64,000 nt of DNA from Multifurca ochricompacta (lineage: Eukaryota > Basidiomycota > Agaricomycetes > Russulales > Russulaceae). A program made the translations under genes and the position numbers. Numbering within the stretch: position 1 is the first letter of the stretch; each line of letters begins with the position of its first letter. The notes under the pieces are model-generated. The model saw nothing but the letters and a program-made list of their open reading frames with translations, was not told the DNA's origin and did no database searches. The DNA is taken from positions 1 to 64,000 of the forward strand of contig WTXG01000174.1 of the NCBI GenBank assembly GCA_022496185.1, given 5' to 3'. This document shows positions 1 to 9,730 of this stretch, one piece after another.

Positions 1-658
1 CAAGTTGTAATACTTTTTGCTCCAGCAAATGCCGCCTGAAATGCTTGTTGGAATGTCTCCCACAGGTGCAGCTCTTGAATTCTGGCACATGGGTTACATT
101 GGCTAGCCACCTTGTTTGCTCCATCACCCATCGGTTAATCTTTAGTCCTCTCATTAGGGCCAACACATAGGACACTCTGGCTATCTTGTTTCTTATTATT
201 GTTGCTTGGTTATTAAGGAAGATGTGGAGCTCTACTTGAGTCCACCAATGCTCTGCCTCTGCTCGGTTTCTGTCAAGTCAAAGAATGGGGGCAATCCCCT
301 TCGATTCAGCCTCCTGTTGTGCCATCTTGGGTGTGGTGGTGAGTAACTCAGTCGGTCCTTCTTTAAGGTCCTCTAGATCCACTGATTGTTGTTGCTGTCT
401 AGGCTAGGGTTCAGGGAGTGTAGTCGACATCAGTCCCAGGTTCGACTCTGCTGGTAGTGCTTCAAATAACAGTTGAAGGATTCGTTTGGTTAGTGGGGTT
501 CTGGAGGGATCAGGTGCATTCAGTCCAGTTTCATTGGGGGCTATCCTAATAGCTTTCATTTGTCCTAGGTTATTGGGATGGACTTGGTACCAAGTCCCTT
601 GGTAAAGGTTGACCACAAGATGCGTGTGTCAGTAGGGGATCCAGTATCCTCTGAAAGG
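1..658 (-). pseudogene. Element S gag fragment (Ty3/gypsy, B-like), broken
   Basis: Read on the minus strand this encodes a decayed capsid-type gag. Pieces such as 'ARVSYVLALMRGLKINRWV' and 'LWETFQQAFQAAFAGAKS' line up with the gag of element B at 18200-18430 ('YALGIIRGPKVDRWVEEQ', 'VWETFRQTFLAAW'). At least one frameshift and a stop separate the pieces, so it cannot give a full protein. Its upstream part lies at 2305-2859, on the far side of a palindromic Tc1 insertion. The gag runs off the left edge of the window. Product class is well supported by comparison within the window; exact family membership is inferred. Confidence 0.7.
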
Positions 659-1022
659 TACAGTGCCTCACAAAACTGAGTCAATGTTTTGCACTTTTGC
701 ACTGTTTGTTGAATATTGCATCAGCCAAAACAAATATAAACAAAGTCTTGGTATACTATAAATGGTACAAGATAAGGGCTATGTAATGCAACAATTATTA
801 TGTAATTCCGATCAAAACCTGTGGAGCTATGCCCATTTCAAATTGGGGACTCATTGACTCAGTTTTGTGAGGGGGTATCAGAAATATCAGAATCTGATGC
901 TCCACCAAATGTACAGCAACCAATCCTTAATATATGGTTACCATAGTTATCTTAATATTGATGGGACCTGGAATAGAGCTATTTAACCATGGTTTACATT
1001 CCCAGAATATTATAATTTCCAA

Positions 1023-1502
1023 ATGCACCCCACCTCCTCTGCTCAGAAAGAAAACATGCTCTCTCTGGCCTCTGAAGGTCACTCCACTCACACTATTGCC
1101 TCCAGACTCAGCCTCAGCCAGTCCACAGTCTCTAGGACACTCAGAACCCTCCTTCCCAACCATCAGTCACCTCATTTTGGTCATCTTTCCAAGCTCTCTG
1201 CTACCTCTGAACATGCTATCATGATACAAATCACCACAGGAAAGGTTGCCAATGCTGTCCAGGCCACAAAGCACATCAATTCCATCATCCCCAACCATGT
1301 CTCTTCACAAACTGTGCATTGGGTTCTTAAACAACATTCATTCAAGGCTGTAACAAAGAAGAAAAAGCCACTACTCTCTGCAGTACATTGCAAGAAGCAC
1401 TTAGCCTTTGCTTTGAAGTACCAAAACTGGACTATGGAGGACTGGGAGAGGGTGATTTGGTCAGATGCTAGACCCAATCCTGTTGATTTTGGTCTCATCT
1501 GA
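1023..1502 (+). pseudogene. Tc1 transposase N-terminal half, left arm of Pal-1
   Basis: About 148 codons of a Tc1-type transposase. The N-terminal helix-turn-helix region ('STHTIASRLSLSQSTVSRT', residues 21-39) is the part that binds terminal repeats. It ends shortly before the first catalytic aspartate (the WSDET-type motif reads 'WSDA' and then runs into the spacer). The central and C-terminal parts with the second Asp and the Asp/Glu are absent. If translated it could at most bind repeat ends. Identical protein sequence is encoded on the opposite strand by the right arm. Confidence 0.85.
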
Positions 1503-1940
1503 CCAAATCACCCTCTCCCAGTCCTCCATAGTCCAGTTTTGGTACTTCAAAGCAAAGGCTAAGTGCTTCTTGCAATGTACTGCAGAGAGTAGTGGCTTTT
1601 TCTTCTTTGTTACAGCCTTGAATGAATGTTGTTTAAGAACCCAATGCACAGTTTGTGAAGAGACATGGTTGGGGATGATGGAATTGATGTGCTTTGTGGC
1701 CTGGACAGCATTGGCAACCTTTCCTGTGGTGATTTGTATCATGATAGCATGTTCAGAGGTAGCAGAGAGCTTGGAAAGATGACCAAAATGAGGTGACTGA
1801 TGGTTGGGAAGGAGGGTTCTGAGTGTCCTAGAGACTGTGGACTGGCTGAGGCTGAGTCTGGAGGCAATAGTGTGAGTGGAGTGACCTTCAGAGGCCAGAG
1901 AGAGCATGTTTTCTTTCTGAGCAGAGGAGGTGGGGTGCAT
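1461..1940 (-). pseudogene. Tc1 transposase N-terminal half, right arm of Pal-1
   Basis: Mirror copy of the left-arm reading frame, identical in the helix-turn-helix region. It reaches slightly further, past the first catalytic residue ('WSDETKINRIGS'), before it enters the spacer and stops. The arm asymmetry marks where the parental gene was copied or broken to build the palindrome. No second or third catalytic residue is present, so it is not an active transposase. Confidence 0.85.
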
Positions 1941-2304
1941 TTGGAAATTATAATATTCTGGGAATGTAAACCATGGTTAAATAGCTCTATTCCAGGTCCC
2001 ATCAATATTAAGATAACTATGGTAACCATATATTAAGGATTGGTTGCTGTACATTTGGTGGAGCATCAGATTCTGATATTTCTGATACCCCCTCACAAAA
2101 CTGAGTCAATGAGTCCCCAATTTGAAATGGGCATAGCTCCACAGGTTTTGATCGGAATTACATAATAATTGTTGCATTACATAGCCCTTATCTTGTACCA
2201 TTTATAGTATACCAAGACTTTGTTTATATTTGTTTTGGCTGATGCAATATTCAACAAACAGTGCAAAAGTGCAAAACATTGACTCAGTTTTGTGAGGCAC
2301 TGTA

Positions 2305-2859
2305 CATTCTCTTCATGAAGCTCTAACCAGCACACGTTTGCTTTTAGCTCTGGGTCCACGTTGTCAACTGGTCATATGGGAAGGATGAATGGGAAGGAGG
2401 TCGCCACAGTTGCAAGGCTCATGTCGATGGATGTCAATGAAGGTTCCTGGAGCAGTCTTGCTTCCAGTTGGGGTTCAAGTAAGAAGTTGGGGTTTGGTGG
2501 TTCAGCGTCGTGTGGGATGCTCTCAGTCAGGGAGTTGCTTGCAAGAAGTGCAAAGTGGTTTCGGTTTACAGGTGAGATTCTTTCAAGGCTCTGTGTTACT
2601 GATTGGTCTTCTAGGTTTCGGTTGGCGACTGGTACTCAAGGGACACATCATCCATCGAAGGCGTCTGTGGGCTCTTGCACAGAAGAAGACATTGTTAGTT
2701 AGGGATTTGGGCAATGGGACGTGTCATCCGTCAAAGGCGTCTGTGGGCTCTCGTGCAGAAGACGTCATGGGTCAGGGATTTGGGCAATGGGACACATTGT
2801 CATTGCCTTGCGGGTTTGGGTGAGTTCTTTGTTTCTAAGTTCTGAGAAGTCTGTTCTAA
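2305..2859 (-). pseudogene. Element S leader and gag 5' part
   Basis: Minus-strand sequence between the S LTR and the Pal-1 insertion. Just after the LTR it reads TTAGAACAGACTT then a leader with 'CAAGGCAATGAC', matching the start of element B's interior (17546 onward: TTAGAACAGACTT, 'CGCAAGGCGACC'). A short direct repeat in this stretch (about 2636-2690 and 2706-2765, 'AAGGCGTCTGTGGGCTCT') lies in the leader. Frames are broken and only a short open run ('DPELKANVCWLELHEENV') abuts the Tc1 insertion. Assignment to S is by position and similarity to B. Confidence 0.6.
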
Positions 2860-3323
2860 TGTCACACCCAGGTTTCTGCTGTGTCAAGGTCGTTCAGGCC
2901 ACAGTCCCTCAAGTTATGGAGCGCATGCAAGGTCAAGGTCGAGACTGTCAAGGATCAGTCAAGTCACAGTATCAAGGTGAACCACAGAGGGCCGGGATCA
3001 AGGCTCAAGGTCAAGGCTATCAAAAACAAATTGATTCAAGAGTGTCAAAGTGAACTACAAGAGCCACAGTCAAGGTTCAAGAGGGGCATGCGTGCAAGGA
3101 GTTGAAGCAGTGGCAATAGGCCCTGCTGGAGGTCTGTCTATTCAATATATCCTGCTTAAATACATGTACTCTAGTGTCTTGTAAGTAAGGTAGAATGCTC
3201 AGTCTAATAGCTAGCCATGTGAATCTCCACTGGAGATTGAGACAAGAAATCTAAGTGTGCACCCACTCCAAAAGTGAATGACCAGTCAGTCTAAGTAGTC
3301 AGAAAATCAGATAAATTGTCACA
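2860..3323 (-). repeat. Element S 5' LTR (464 bp), degenerate
   Basis: Reads TGTCACAC...TTGTCACA on the plus strand, so on the minus strand it begins TGTGACA and ends TGTGACA, the same terminal style as the B and J LTRs. A TATA-like 'TATTTAAG' lies near 3160 on the minus strand. It directly precedes the S primer site (AGAACAGACTT at 2847-2857). The outer edge at 3323 is a judgement from the terminal motif only. The matching 3' LTR is beyond the left edge of the window. Confidence 0.55.
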
Positions 3324-3938
3324 AATGCATCACAAACGCATCATGTCGACAAAACGCATTCATGATACTTAGGATATACATCTAATAATACTCTGGATAA
3401 CCATATATATAATATATTGTGTGATTTTAGTAGTGAGACTGTGTGGCTCAGTGGTTGGAGTGGGAGCGCGTGCCTGTAGAGATGGCTCTGACTGGAGGTC
3501 TTGGGTTCAATCCCCAATTTTGGCCATTTCTTTCCAGTTTAGGAGCCTGTGGGAATTTCCTTTGGATGACTCAGATCTGCAAGTTGGGTATTCCCATGGC
3601 TGTGGACTTTGTGCTATGCCATATATGGAAATAGACCAGTTGCAACTGGTCTAAACCAGTTTTCATTGGTCTTTCAATATTCTGTAATAGCATGCAACTG
3701 GCAACCGATAAGTCACAGAATCTGGGCAACTGCAACTGGTGGTCTGGTTGCATTTGGTTGGGTCTGGTCCAGTTCCGGTCGCTTTTTCAGTTAGGGCAAC
3801 TGGACCTTTAAACACTAGTTGGAAGGCAAATATAGCGAGGAGGGGGTGTCGCACACAGGTCCTTCGGCATGCGTCGGTTCGGGTTCAGGTCAGGGTCACA
3901 AGGTAATCAAGGTATGCAAGTGTCAAGTCAAGTCAAGA
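3324..3938. other. Unassigned insertion-rich stretch: tRNA-like head and CCAGTT repeats
   Basis: No gene. It holds a tRNA-like block (3400-3530), then 3640-3800, a cluster of CCAGTT/AACTGG words including the 18-bp palindrome GACCAGTTGCAACTGGTC. Clustered short words of this sort are typical of subterminal repeats of hAT elements, but I could not find a matching pair of ends or a target duplication. The last 110 bases resemble LTR sequence rich in GTCAAG words. Confidence 0.4.
3400..3530 (+). repeat. tRNA-like SINE-type head, copy 1
   Basis: Starting near 3440 the sequence shows an internal RNA polymerase III promoter: A box TGGCTCAGTGG and B box GGTTCAATCCC about 50 nt downstream. The T arm is perfectly paired (TTGGG, loop TTCAATC, CCCAA). 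The acceptor stem does not pair, so it is not a functional tRNA. The 5' flank (TATATATAATATATTGTGTG) is shared with the inverted copy at 4960-5105, which points to one mobile family with a tRNA-derived head. Confidence 0.6.
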
Positions 3939-4959
3939 TGTCACAGTGCGCAGCTGGTGTGGATCAAGGCAATGAGTCTGAACGTCACGTGTGAAGTCAG
4001 GGTGTTCAGATAGCAAGGCAAGAGCCTTTGCTGGAGCTACTGGTGAGCCAAACCCTCTCAAGTAGTGATTGTCAAGGGGTTTCATACCCGCACGGGTAAG
4101 CGCTGCAGGTTTTGCCAGGTACGGGTACGGGTATACAGCTCCCAACCCATGGAAACCCATACCCGCGTGGCGGGTTTGGTGGGTATAGGCGCCGATTATG
4201 CATTGACAAGATCAGTAGAATTTCCGAGATAAAACACATCTGCAGCCACAAAAATACAAGATCTCATCTGATTTATGCTACAGGGTGGCGTTAAATATGT
4301 TCTAGTATTATCCTACAAAATATCAAAGCAGATTAACAGTGCGATGTAAAATAAAATCCTTATCAGTGATCCACTTTCTTGAAAACCATGATACATCTGT
4401 TTTATTAATGTGCGACCAATTATGCCAGTCTGGCACTATCTAAAATACACTCTAGACTAATATAGACTATTCTATAATTTAATTATTAAATTACTTTATT
4501 GAAACAAGGCCCGCATGTGTCTACAAGCTGCATGGGGCAGCAACTACATTGCATCGCATGGTGGTCTGACCTCCTTCCTATTAAGGAAGGTTGACTTAAA
4601 CGCGCAGAAATGTGCATCCAGGGACTAGGACAGTTGCGCTTGTATGAAATGAAACTAGAATAATAAAATAATAATGTAAATAAAGGATCCTTTTAATCTT
4701 CTGAACATAAACCAACAATTTTTGAGGAATCTTGAGTAGCCATAAATGAACGCGTTGTGTCCAAGTTAGGGCATAGCACGAGTCCGGGTAACTCGCAAGT
4801 TTTTTGAGTAGAGCCGTGGGAAAACTCGCGGGTATTGATACTCGCGGATCTGGGTGATCCGTGGGAAAATACTCATGTGGATCCGGGTATTGATTTTGGC
4901 ACCCCGGGTACCCGCACGGGTACTCACAGAATACTCGTGGGAATATTATTATATAAAAT

Positions 4960-5105
4960 TATTTTTTTACTAGGCTCATCAACTTAGAACAGAAATGGCT
5001 GAAACATGGATTGAACCTAAGACCTCTGGGAACAAGCTCGGTCCGGTGCTCTAACCACTAAGCCACCCAGCCTCACTGGTAAAGACACACAATATATTAT
5101 ATATA
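4960..5105 (-). repeat. tRNA-like SINE-type head, copy 2 (inverted)
   Basis: On the minus strand: A box TGGCTTAGTGGTTAGAGC and B box GGTTCAATCC. The acceptor stem can pair (GGCTGGG with TTCAGCC, two G-U pairs) and the D stem pairs (GCTT/GAGC), but the T stem is broken. The 5' flank TATATATAATATATTGTGTG is shared with copy 1 at 3400. It lies inside hAT element M. Confidence 0.55.
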
Positions 5106-5132
5106 GGGTTATGCAGAATTGATTTTATCACT

Positions 5133-5880
5133 TGTATCTATTTAATTGTGAATGCATTTTGATCTTATCACTTGTATTATCTTAGATGTATATCTTTAGT
5201 ATCTAATTAATTGTGAACACATTTTTGATCTTATCACTTAGATGTACATCCCAAGTATCTAATTAATTGTGAACACATTTTTGATCTTATCACTTGTATT
5301 AGATGTATATCCTAAGTATCTAATTAAATGTGAACGCGTTTTTGATCTTATCACTTAGATGTATATCCCAAGTATCTAATTAATTGTGAACACATTTTTG
5401 ATCTTATCACTTAGATGTACATCCCAAGTATCTAATTAATTGTGAACGCATTTTTGATCTTATCACTTGTATTAGATGTATATCCTAAGTATCTAATTAA
5501 ATGTGAACGCGTTTTTGATCTTATCACTTAGATGTATATCCCAAGTATCTAATTAATTGTGAACGCATTTTTGATCTTATCACTTAGATGTACATCCTAA
5601 GTATCTAATTAATTGTGAACGCATTTTTGATCTTATCACTTAGATGTACATCCTAAGTATCTAATTAATTGTGAATGCATTTTTGATCTTATCACTTAGA
5701 TGTACATCCTAAGTATCTAATTAATTGTGAACGCATTTTTGATCTTATCACTTGTATTAGATGTATATCCTAAGTATCTAATTAATTGTGAATGCATTTT
5801 TGATCTTATCACTTAGATGTATATCCTAAGTATCTAATTAATTGTGAACGCGTTTTTGATCTTATCAATTAGGCGTGATC
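5133..5880. repeat. 56/61-bp AT-rich minisatellite
   Basis: About 13 head-to-tail units beginning TATCTAATTAATTGTGAA and ending near ACATCCTAAG. Most units are 56 bp; some carry an extra GTATT after CTTATCACTT and are 61 bp. A 61+56+56 (173-bp) block is repeated, a higher-order periodicity. Units are near identical in the middle and diverge at the edges. There are no unique spacers, so it is a tandem repeat and not a CRISPR array. Confidence 0.9.
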
Positions 5881-7271
5881 CCAGCATCTCTGTACCGACG
5901 TGTGCCGACGTGTGCATTCTTAAGCCTACCTTCCTAGATAGGAAGGCAATGCACAGTCCAATCGGCGCGCCCCACACTTCGCGTTTTTTCGCGTTTTTTC
6001 GCGTTTTTTCACATTTCTATAGATATTGTAACTGATTCTTGTTTTATTTTGGATTGGATGCATGATCTGACTTGAAACTTCGTGGGATTGTAGTAATATA
6101 TATATTCTTTCTGTGTATGCAAGATGAAGATCTCTGGCTGCCTCAAACCTTACAAGTAAACCTACGAGTATACCCACGAGTACTCGGATCCATGCGAGTA
6201 TAGGACTCGCGGCTCTGGGTGATCCGTGGGAACATACTCATGCAGATCCGAGTATGGGATTATCTAATCTAAATACCCACGAGTTCGGATCCAGGTAACT
6301 CACGAGTGCACTCGTGCTAGGCCCTAGTCCAAGTGCATATCTCCTTGACCAGGATCTCCTGGGCCGGATGTCCAAAATGCGCGATGCAAGTAAAGAACTT
6401 GCACACGTTTCATTTTATGGGTAACCCAGGTATCAAAACAATTATCCAAGGGTTACCCCTACCAATTTCTATGTGTTCATCAATTTTTTTTGCATTCTGT
6501 GTGGTTATCTGACAGGCTTTTCATCAATGTTCTATAACATCCTATCTAATCATCTCTGTATACTGGATTTTAGTTGTGCTTGTATAAAATTGAAAGCAGA
6601 ATAATAAAATAAAAATGGAATAATGAATTATCTTAATCTTCTGAACATAAAACAAGAGTCATTGAGGGATCTTAAGCAGCCACAAATGAATGCGTTGTGT
6701 ATCTTCTTGGTCCGGGAAGGCCCGGGCCGGTTATCCAAAATGCGCAATGCAAGTAAAGAACTTGCACGCATTTTCACAGGTGACCCGCAGGTAACCCGCG
6801 GGTTACCTGTACCCGTAGTGACAGGTACGGGTACGGGTACGGGTACCAACGAGGATACCCCAGGGTTACCCCTGCCAATCACTACTCTCAAGTCACATCT
6901 TGGAAGAGGGCTGAAGGGACTTCCTAAGGACCTTTGATTGGTACAAGGAGAACAGACTTAGTCTGTCCTTAGATTTATTGCAGTCTTTAAATACAGTGTA
7001 GCTACTATGAAGTCATAGTCTAGAGTTTTGTACAAATGATATCATAACAAGTCACAATGGTCATGACATCACCTATGAGATCATACTAAGGTCACAAGGT
7101 CTATGACATCAAGTATGAGATCATCAATGCACTGTCTCAGAAGTTGAATCCTAAGTCTAGACTACCAGTTATCAGATGGGCTGATCTGATAAAGTAAAGC
7201 AAAATGATTAAGAGGATAGCAAAGCAAAAAGGAGGCAAAAACACGAAGTCCACCAGCAAGAAAATGTCACA

Positions 7272-8148
7272 GGGGGGGTGCCAAAGGTGTTGGATGTGTT
7301 CAGAAGACCTGGGGGAGCAAGGGGAGGCAGTTGGAGGGTGGGGGAGGGCACAGGGAGAGGGTGAAGCTCTGGGAGCTCAAGAGGAGGCAAAATCGACAAA
7401 GGGGGAGCTGGGGATGCTGTGGCAGCTGCCTCTACCAAGGCAGCAAAGTTAATGGTGTGCTGGGCACCAGGGAAATCGTAGGGGGGAGAGGCTGCTTGAT
7501 CTGAAGGGTGGGACAGAGGGGAGCTGTTCTGGGACACTAGGGCACTTGTCAGTCACTGTCTGTTGTAAAAGAGACTGTCCAAATGTTACAACTCACTGTC
7601 AACTGCCTGGACAGTGGGTTGTATGCGAAGGGGGGAATTTGGAAGTGGGGCAAGAGATGAGAGTGAGGGTGAAAGTGCAGGGAGACGAAGTGAACAGCTC
7701 AAGGACAAGGGGTGAGAAGCCTTCCACAAGGTGGGGCTAATCTCCTAGGTAATAAGGTACTGGATCACAAGTGGACAGTCTGGAGCTGTCCATTCTATTC
7801 CCAAAGGGTTTATATACATAATTACAACCGGGACTTTGGTCTGTGCACCACTTTAGGGGAGGTTAACTTCGCTTTAACTCCCTACTGATCCACCAATGAG
7901 AATAGCCCCACTTTTGGGCTTAGAAATCCGCAGTCCGCAGTCCGCAGTCCACAGTTTGTGGACTGCTGTTTAGGCATTGTGGGGTTCTGTTAGTACTCTT
8001 CCCACAGGTCTCCAATTTGGCAGGAGTTCAGCCCTTCTCTGGTCTTAATCTAGGGTTATCTTCATCTCTGAGGGTTCTACACAGTCTCTGGGAGCATCTG
8101 GGGATTTCTGGGGGGTCAGGAGGTCTTCTAAGGTGTCAGTTCATGACA
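7272..8148 (-). mobile_element. Element K' fragment: LTR and start of gag
   Basis: Minus-strand copy of the element seen in plus orientation from 57334. At 8148 it begins TGTCATGAACTGACACC, exactly as K does. The TATA-bearing region near 7815 and the first gag residues ('INFAALVEAAATASPAPP') match K. It is cut at 7272 by the junction with LTR O, so only the LTR and about 110 codons remain. It interrupts the pol of element R at 8149. Confidence 0.75.
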
Positions 8149-9728
8149 ATTTTCTCCTTTGTCACTACCGGCTGGTCTGGACAGGGCATCTGCACATGCA
8201 TTACAAGCTCCAGGGAGGTGTTTGAGCATGAAGTTGTATTCTTCAAGCTCCAAAACTTTGTGTGCCACTCATCAACTAATTTTATGGGGTTCTCACCAGT
8301 AAAGGAGGTTGGAGTGGTCTGTATAGATAATAGTTTTATGCAGAGATCCAGCCAGATATGGTCGCCAGTGTCATAATGCCTTCACAACAGCCAATAGTTC
8401 TCTATCCCATATATCATAGTTCCTTTCTGCTGATGAAAAGGTTTCTGAATAGAATGCAACAGGGTGGAGAATTCCTGTATGGTCACATTGTGAAAGGACA
8501 GCCCTGTTGGCATACATGGAGGCATCGACTTCAAGTTCAAATGGCTTTTCTAGGTCAGGCTGGATAAGGATGGGTTCTGAGCTAATGATTGTTTTTATCT
8601 GGTCAAAAGCCTCCTGTTGTGGTGCATTCCAGTGCCAAGGTATGTCCTTCTTCAATAGATCGTTAAGTGGTCAGGCTATGGCAGAGAATCCTTTGACAAA
8701 TCATCAATAGAAGTTGCAAAAACCAATGAATGATTGGATGTCCTTGGTACACTGGGGGGTAGACCATTCCCGAATTCCTTGTACTTTTACAGGGTCCATG
8801 CATACCCGACCTCCTTCCAGGATGACACCTAGATATTTGATGCTAGTTTGCTTGAAGGAACACTTGGTGGGCTTCAGGTAAAGGTGGTGTTTTGTCAGGA
8901 TGTTGAGCACCTTGTGAACTCTGGCTTGGTGATGGTTGATGTTGTTTCCTGTGGCCACCAATATATCATCCATATATATGACTACCTCCTCCATAAGGAT
9001 CAGATCTCAGAAGATGTGGTTCATCATCGACTGAAAGATTGCTGGTGAGTTCATCAGGCTGAAAAACATGATGTTGGGTTTGAAAAGTCCTTGATTGGTC
9101 TTGAAGGCAGCCTTGGGTTGGTCACCTTCATGGATACAAATGTTGTTGTAACCCCAGCAAATGTCCATTTTTGAGAATAAGGCCTTGTCATGCATTTTGT
9201 CAATAATTTCAGAGATCAGGGGGAGGGGGTAGTTGTTTTTCACCATCAGCTCATTAATCCGTCTGTAGTCCTGTACTGGTCATAACTTTCCATCCTTCTT
9301 TTTGATGGAGAAGAAAGGTGAAGCATAAGGAGAGTTTGATGGTCAGATATACCCTTTAGCCAAATGTTCTTCCAAGAAGGTTGAGAGTGCCTCCTTCTCG
9401 GGCTGAGACAGTGGATAGATTTTACAGTCAACTGCCTGTGGGGTGTCTGGGATGAAGTCAATGGTGTGATCCCATGGCCAAGAAGGGGGAAAGTGTTGTG
9501 ACTCTTCTTCTGAGAAAACCTTTCAATGTCGATGATATTCTTTGGGGACCACCTCTTCGAATGTCTTTTCTGGACTTTTCTGTGCCTCTGCCTGAGCCAG
9601 CTCTGATGCTTTCATCACATAACAATACACCTGATCCACAGGTTCCACATCACTCCAGGTGACTGCTGACCCCATGACTATAGTGTGGGTAAGGGGGTGT
9701 TGCATGGTGTAATCATATCCCAAGGATG
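8149..9728 (-). pseudogene. Element R pol: protease tail, RT and RNase H (Ty3/gypsy), decayed
   Basis: Minus-strand pol in broken frames, read from high to low coordinates: linker 'EVVPKEYHRH' (9523), 'KKDGKL' followed by a TGA stop near 9276, RT core 'FSKMDICWGYNN' (about 9180), catalytic 'YMDDILVA' (about 8975), 'SFIGFCNFY' (about 8730), and RNase H with 'ELEVDAS' and 'WDRELLAVVKAL'. It ends at 'DALSR' where K' is inserted. Several stops lie where related elements have arginine. CpG is scarce, indicating age. It is a relative of the A/F/G family but more diverged. Confidence 0.82.
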
Positions 9729-9730
9729 TA

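Larger units (their letters stand above)
661..2302. mobile_element. Palindromic Tc1/mariner derivative 'Pal-1'
   Basis: A 1642-bp insertion flanked by TA (659-660 and 2303-2304), the Tc1/mariner target duplication. Ends are CAGTGCCTCACAAAACTGAG and its reverse complement. The whole element is a near-perfect inverted repeat: arms 661-1467 and 1496-2302 (807 bp each) around a 28-bp spacer. Each arm carries the same 5' half of a transposase gene, pointing inward, so neither half can supply the full catalytic core. It splits the gag of element S. A near-identical copy with a related centre sits at 39162-40783, which shows that the palindrome moved as a unit. Confidence 0.93.
4767..6326. mobile_element. 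hAT-like non-autonomous element M, nested in L
   Basis: Flanked by the 8-bp duplication GTCCAAGT (4759-4766 and 6327-6334). Ends are TAGGGCATAGCACGAGT and, reverse-complemented, TAGGGCCTAGCACGAGT. Subterminal blocks with GGGTGATCCGTGGGAA occur near both ends (about 4850 and 6220). Inside are a tRNA-like block in minus orientation (4960-5105) and a minisatellite (5133-5880). It has no coding sequence. The same 8-bp duplication class as L, with related but distinct ends, suggests a second hAT family. Confidence 0.85.
4063..6884. mobile_element. hAT-like non-autonomous element L
   Basis: Flanked by the perfect 8-bp duplication CTCTCAAG (4055-4062 and 6885-6892). Ends are inverted: TAGTGATTGTCAAGGGGT on the left and, reverse-complemented, TAGTGATTGGCAGGGGTA on the right. 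An 8-bp target duplication with TAGNG-type ends fits hAT elements. Subterminal GGGTAC/ACCCGC words are dense at both ends. No transposase frame is visible, so it must have been moved by another element. After removing the nested element M it is about 1.25 kb. A right-end segment (near 4600-4766 joined to 6327-6450) is repeated directly at about 6560-6800. Confidence 0.82.
3939..7271 (-). repeat. LTR O, J-like family, split by hAT element L
   Basis: Outer parts 3939-4062 and 6893-7271 make a 503-bp LTR once the insertion and one 8-bp duplicate are removed; the related solo LTR J is 505 bp. On the minus strand it runs from TGTGACA to TGTGACA, with TATTTAAAG near 6990 followed by GACTAAGTCTGTTCTC, the conserved segment found in J, J2, P and B. 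No 5-bp duplication was found at its flanks (left CAAGA, right GGGGG), so it may belong to a larger broken element or sit at a rearranged junction with element K'. Confidence 0.65.

Noticed and set aside
1181..2036. Extra ORFs inside Tc1 palindromes (78, 96 and 105 codons, each in mirrored pairs)
   Set aside because: They are shadows of the transposase half-gene in other frames, duplicated by the palindrome.
3440..3530. Functional tRNA gene
   Set aside because: A and B boxes and the T arm are good but acceptor and anticodon stems do not pair; an inverted relative with shared non-tRNA flank points to a SINE-type head.
5133..5880. CRISPR-like regular repeats
   Set aside because: Units are contiguous, vary by point changes and have no unique spacers; the genome is eukaryotic. 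It is a minisatellite.
6780..6850. Telomere-like GGGTAC hexamer repeats
   Set aside because: Only a few short runs at both ends of hAT element L, together with inverted ACCCGC words; they are subterminal repeats.
3939..8148. LTR O and K' as two ends of one element
   Set aside because: Their terminal sequences are unrelated, and K' ends at 7272 without a target duplication matching the other side of O.
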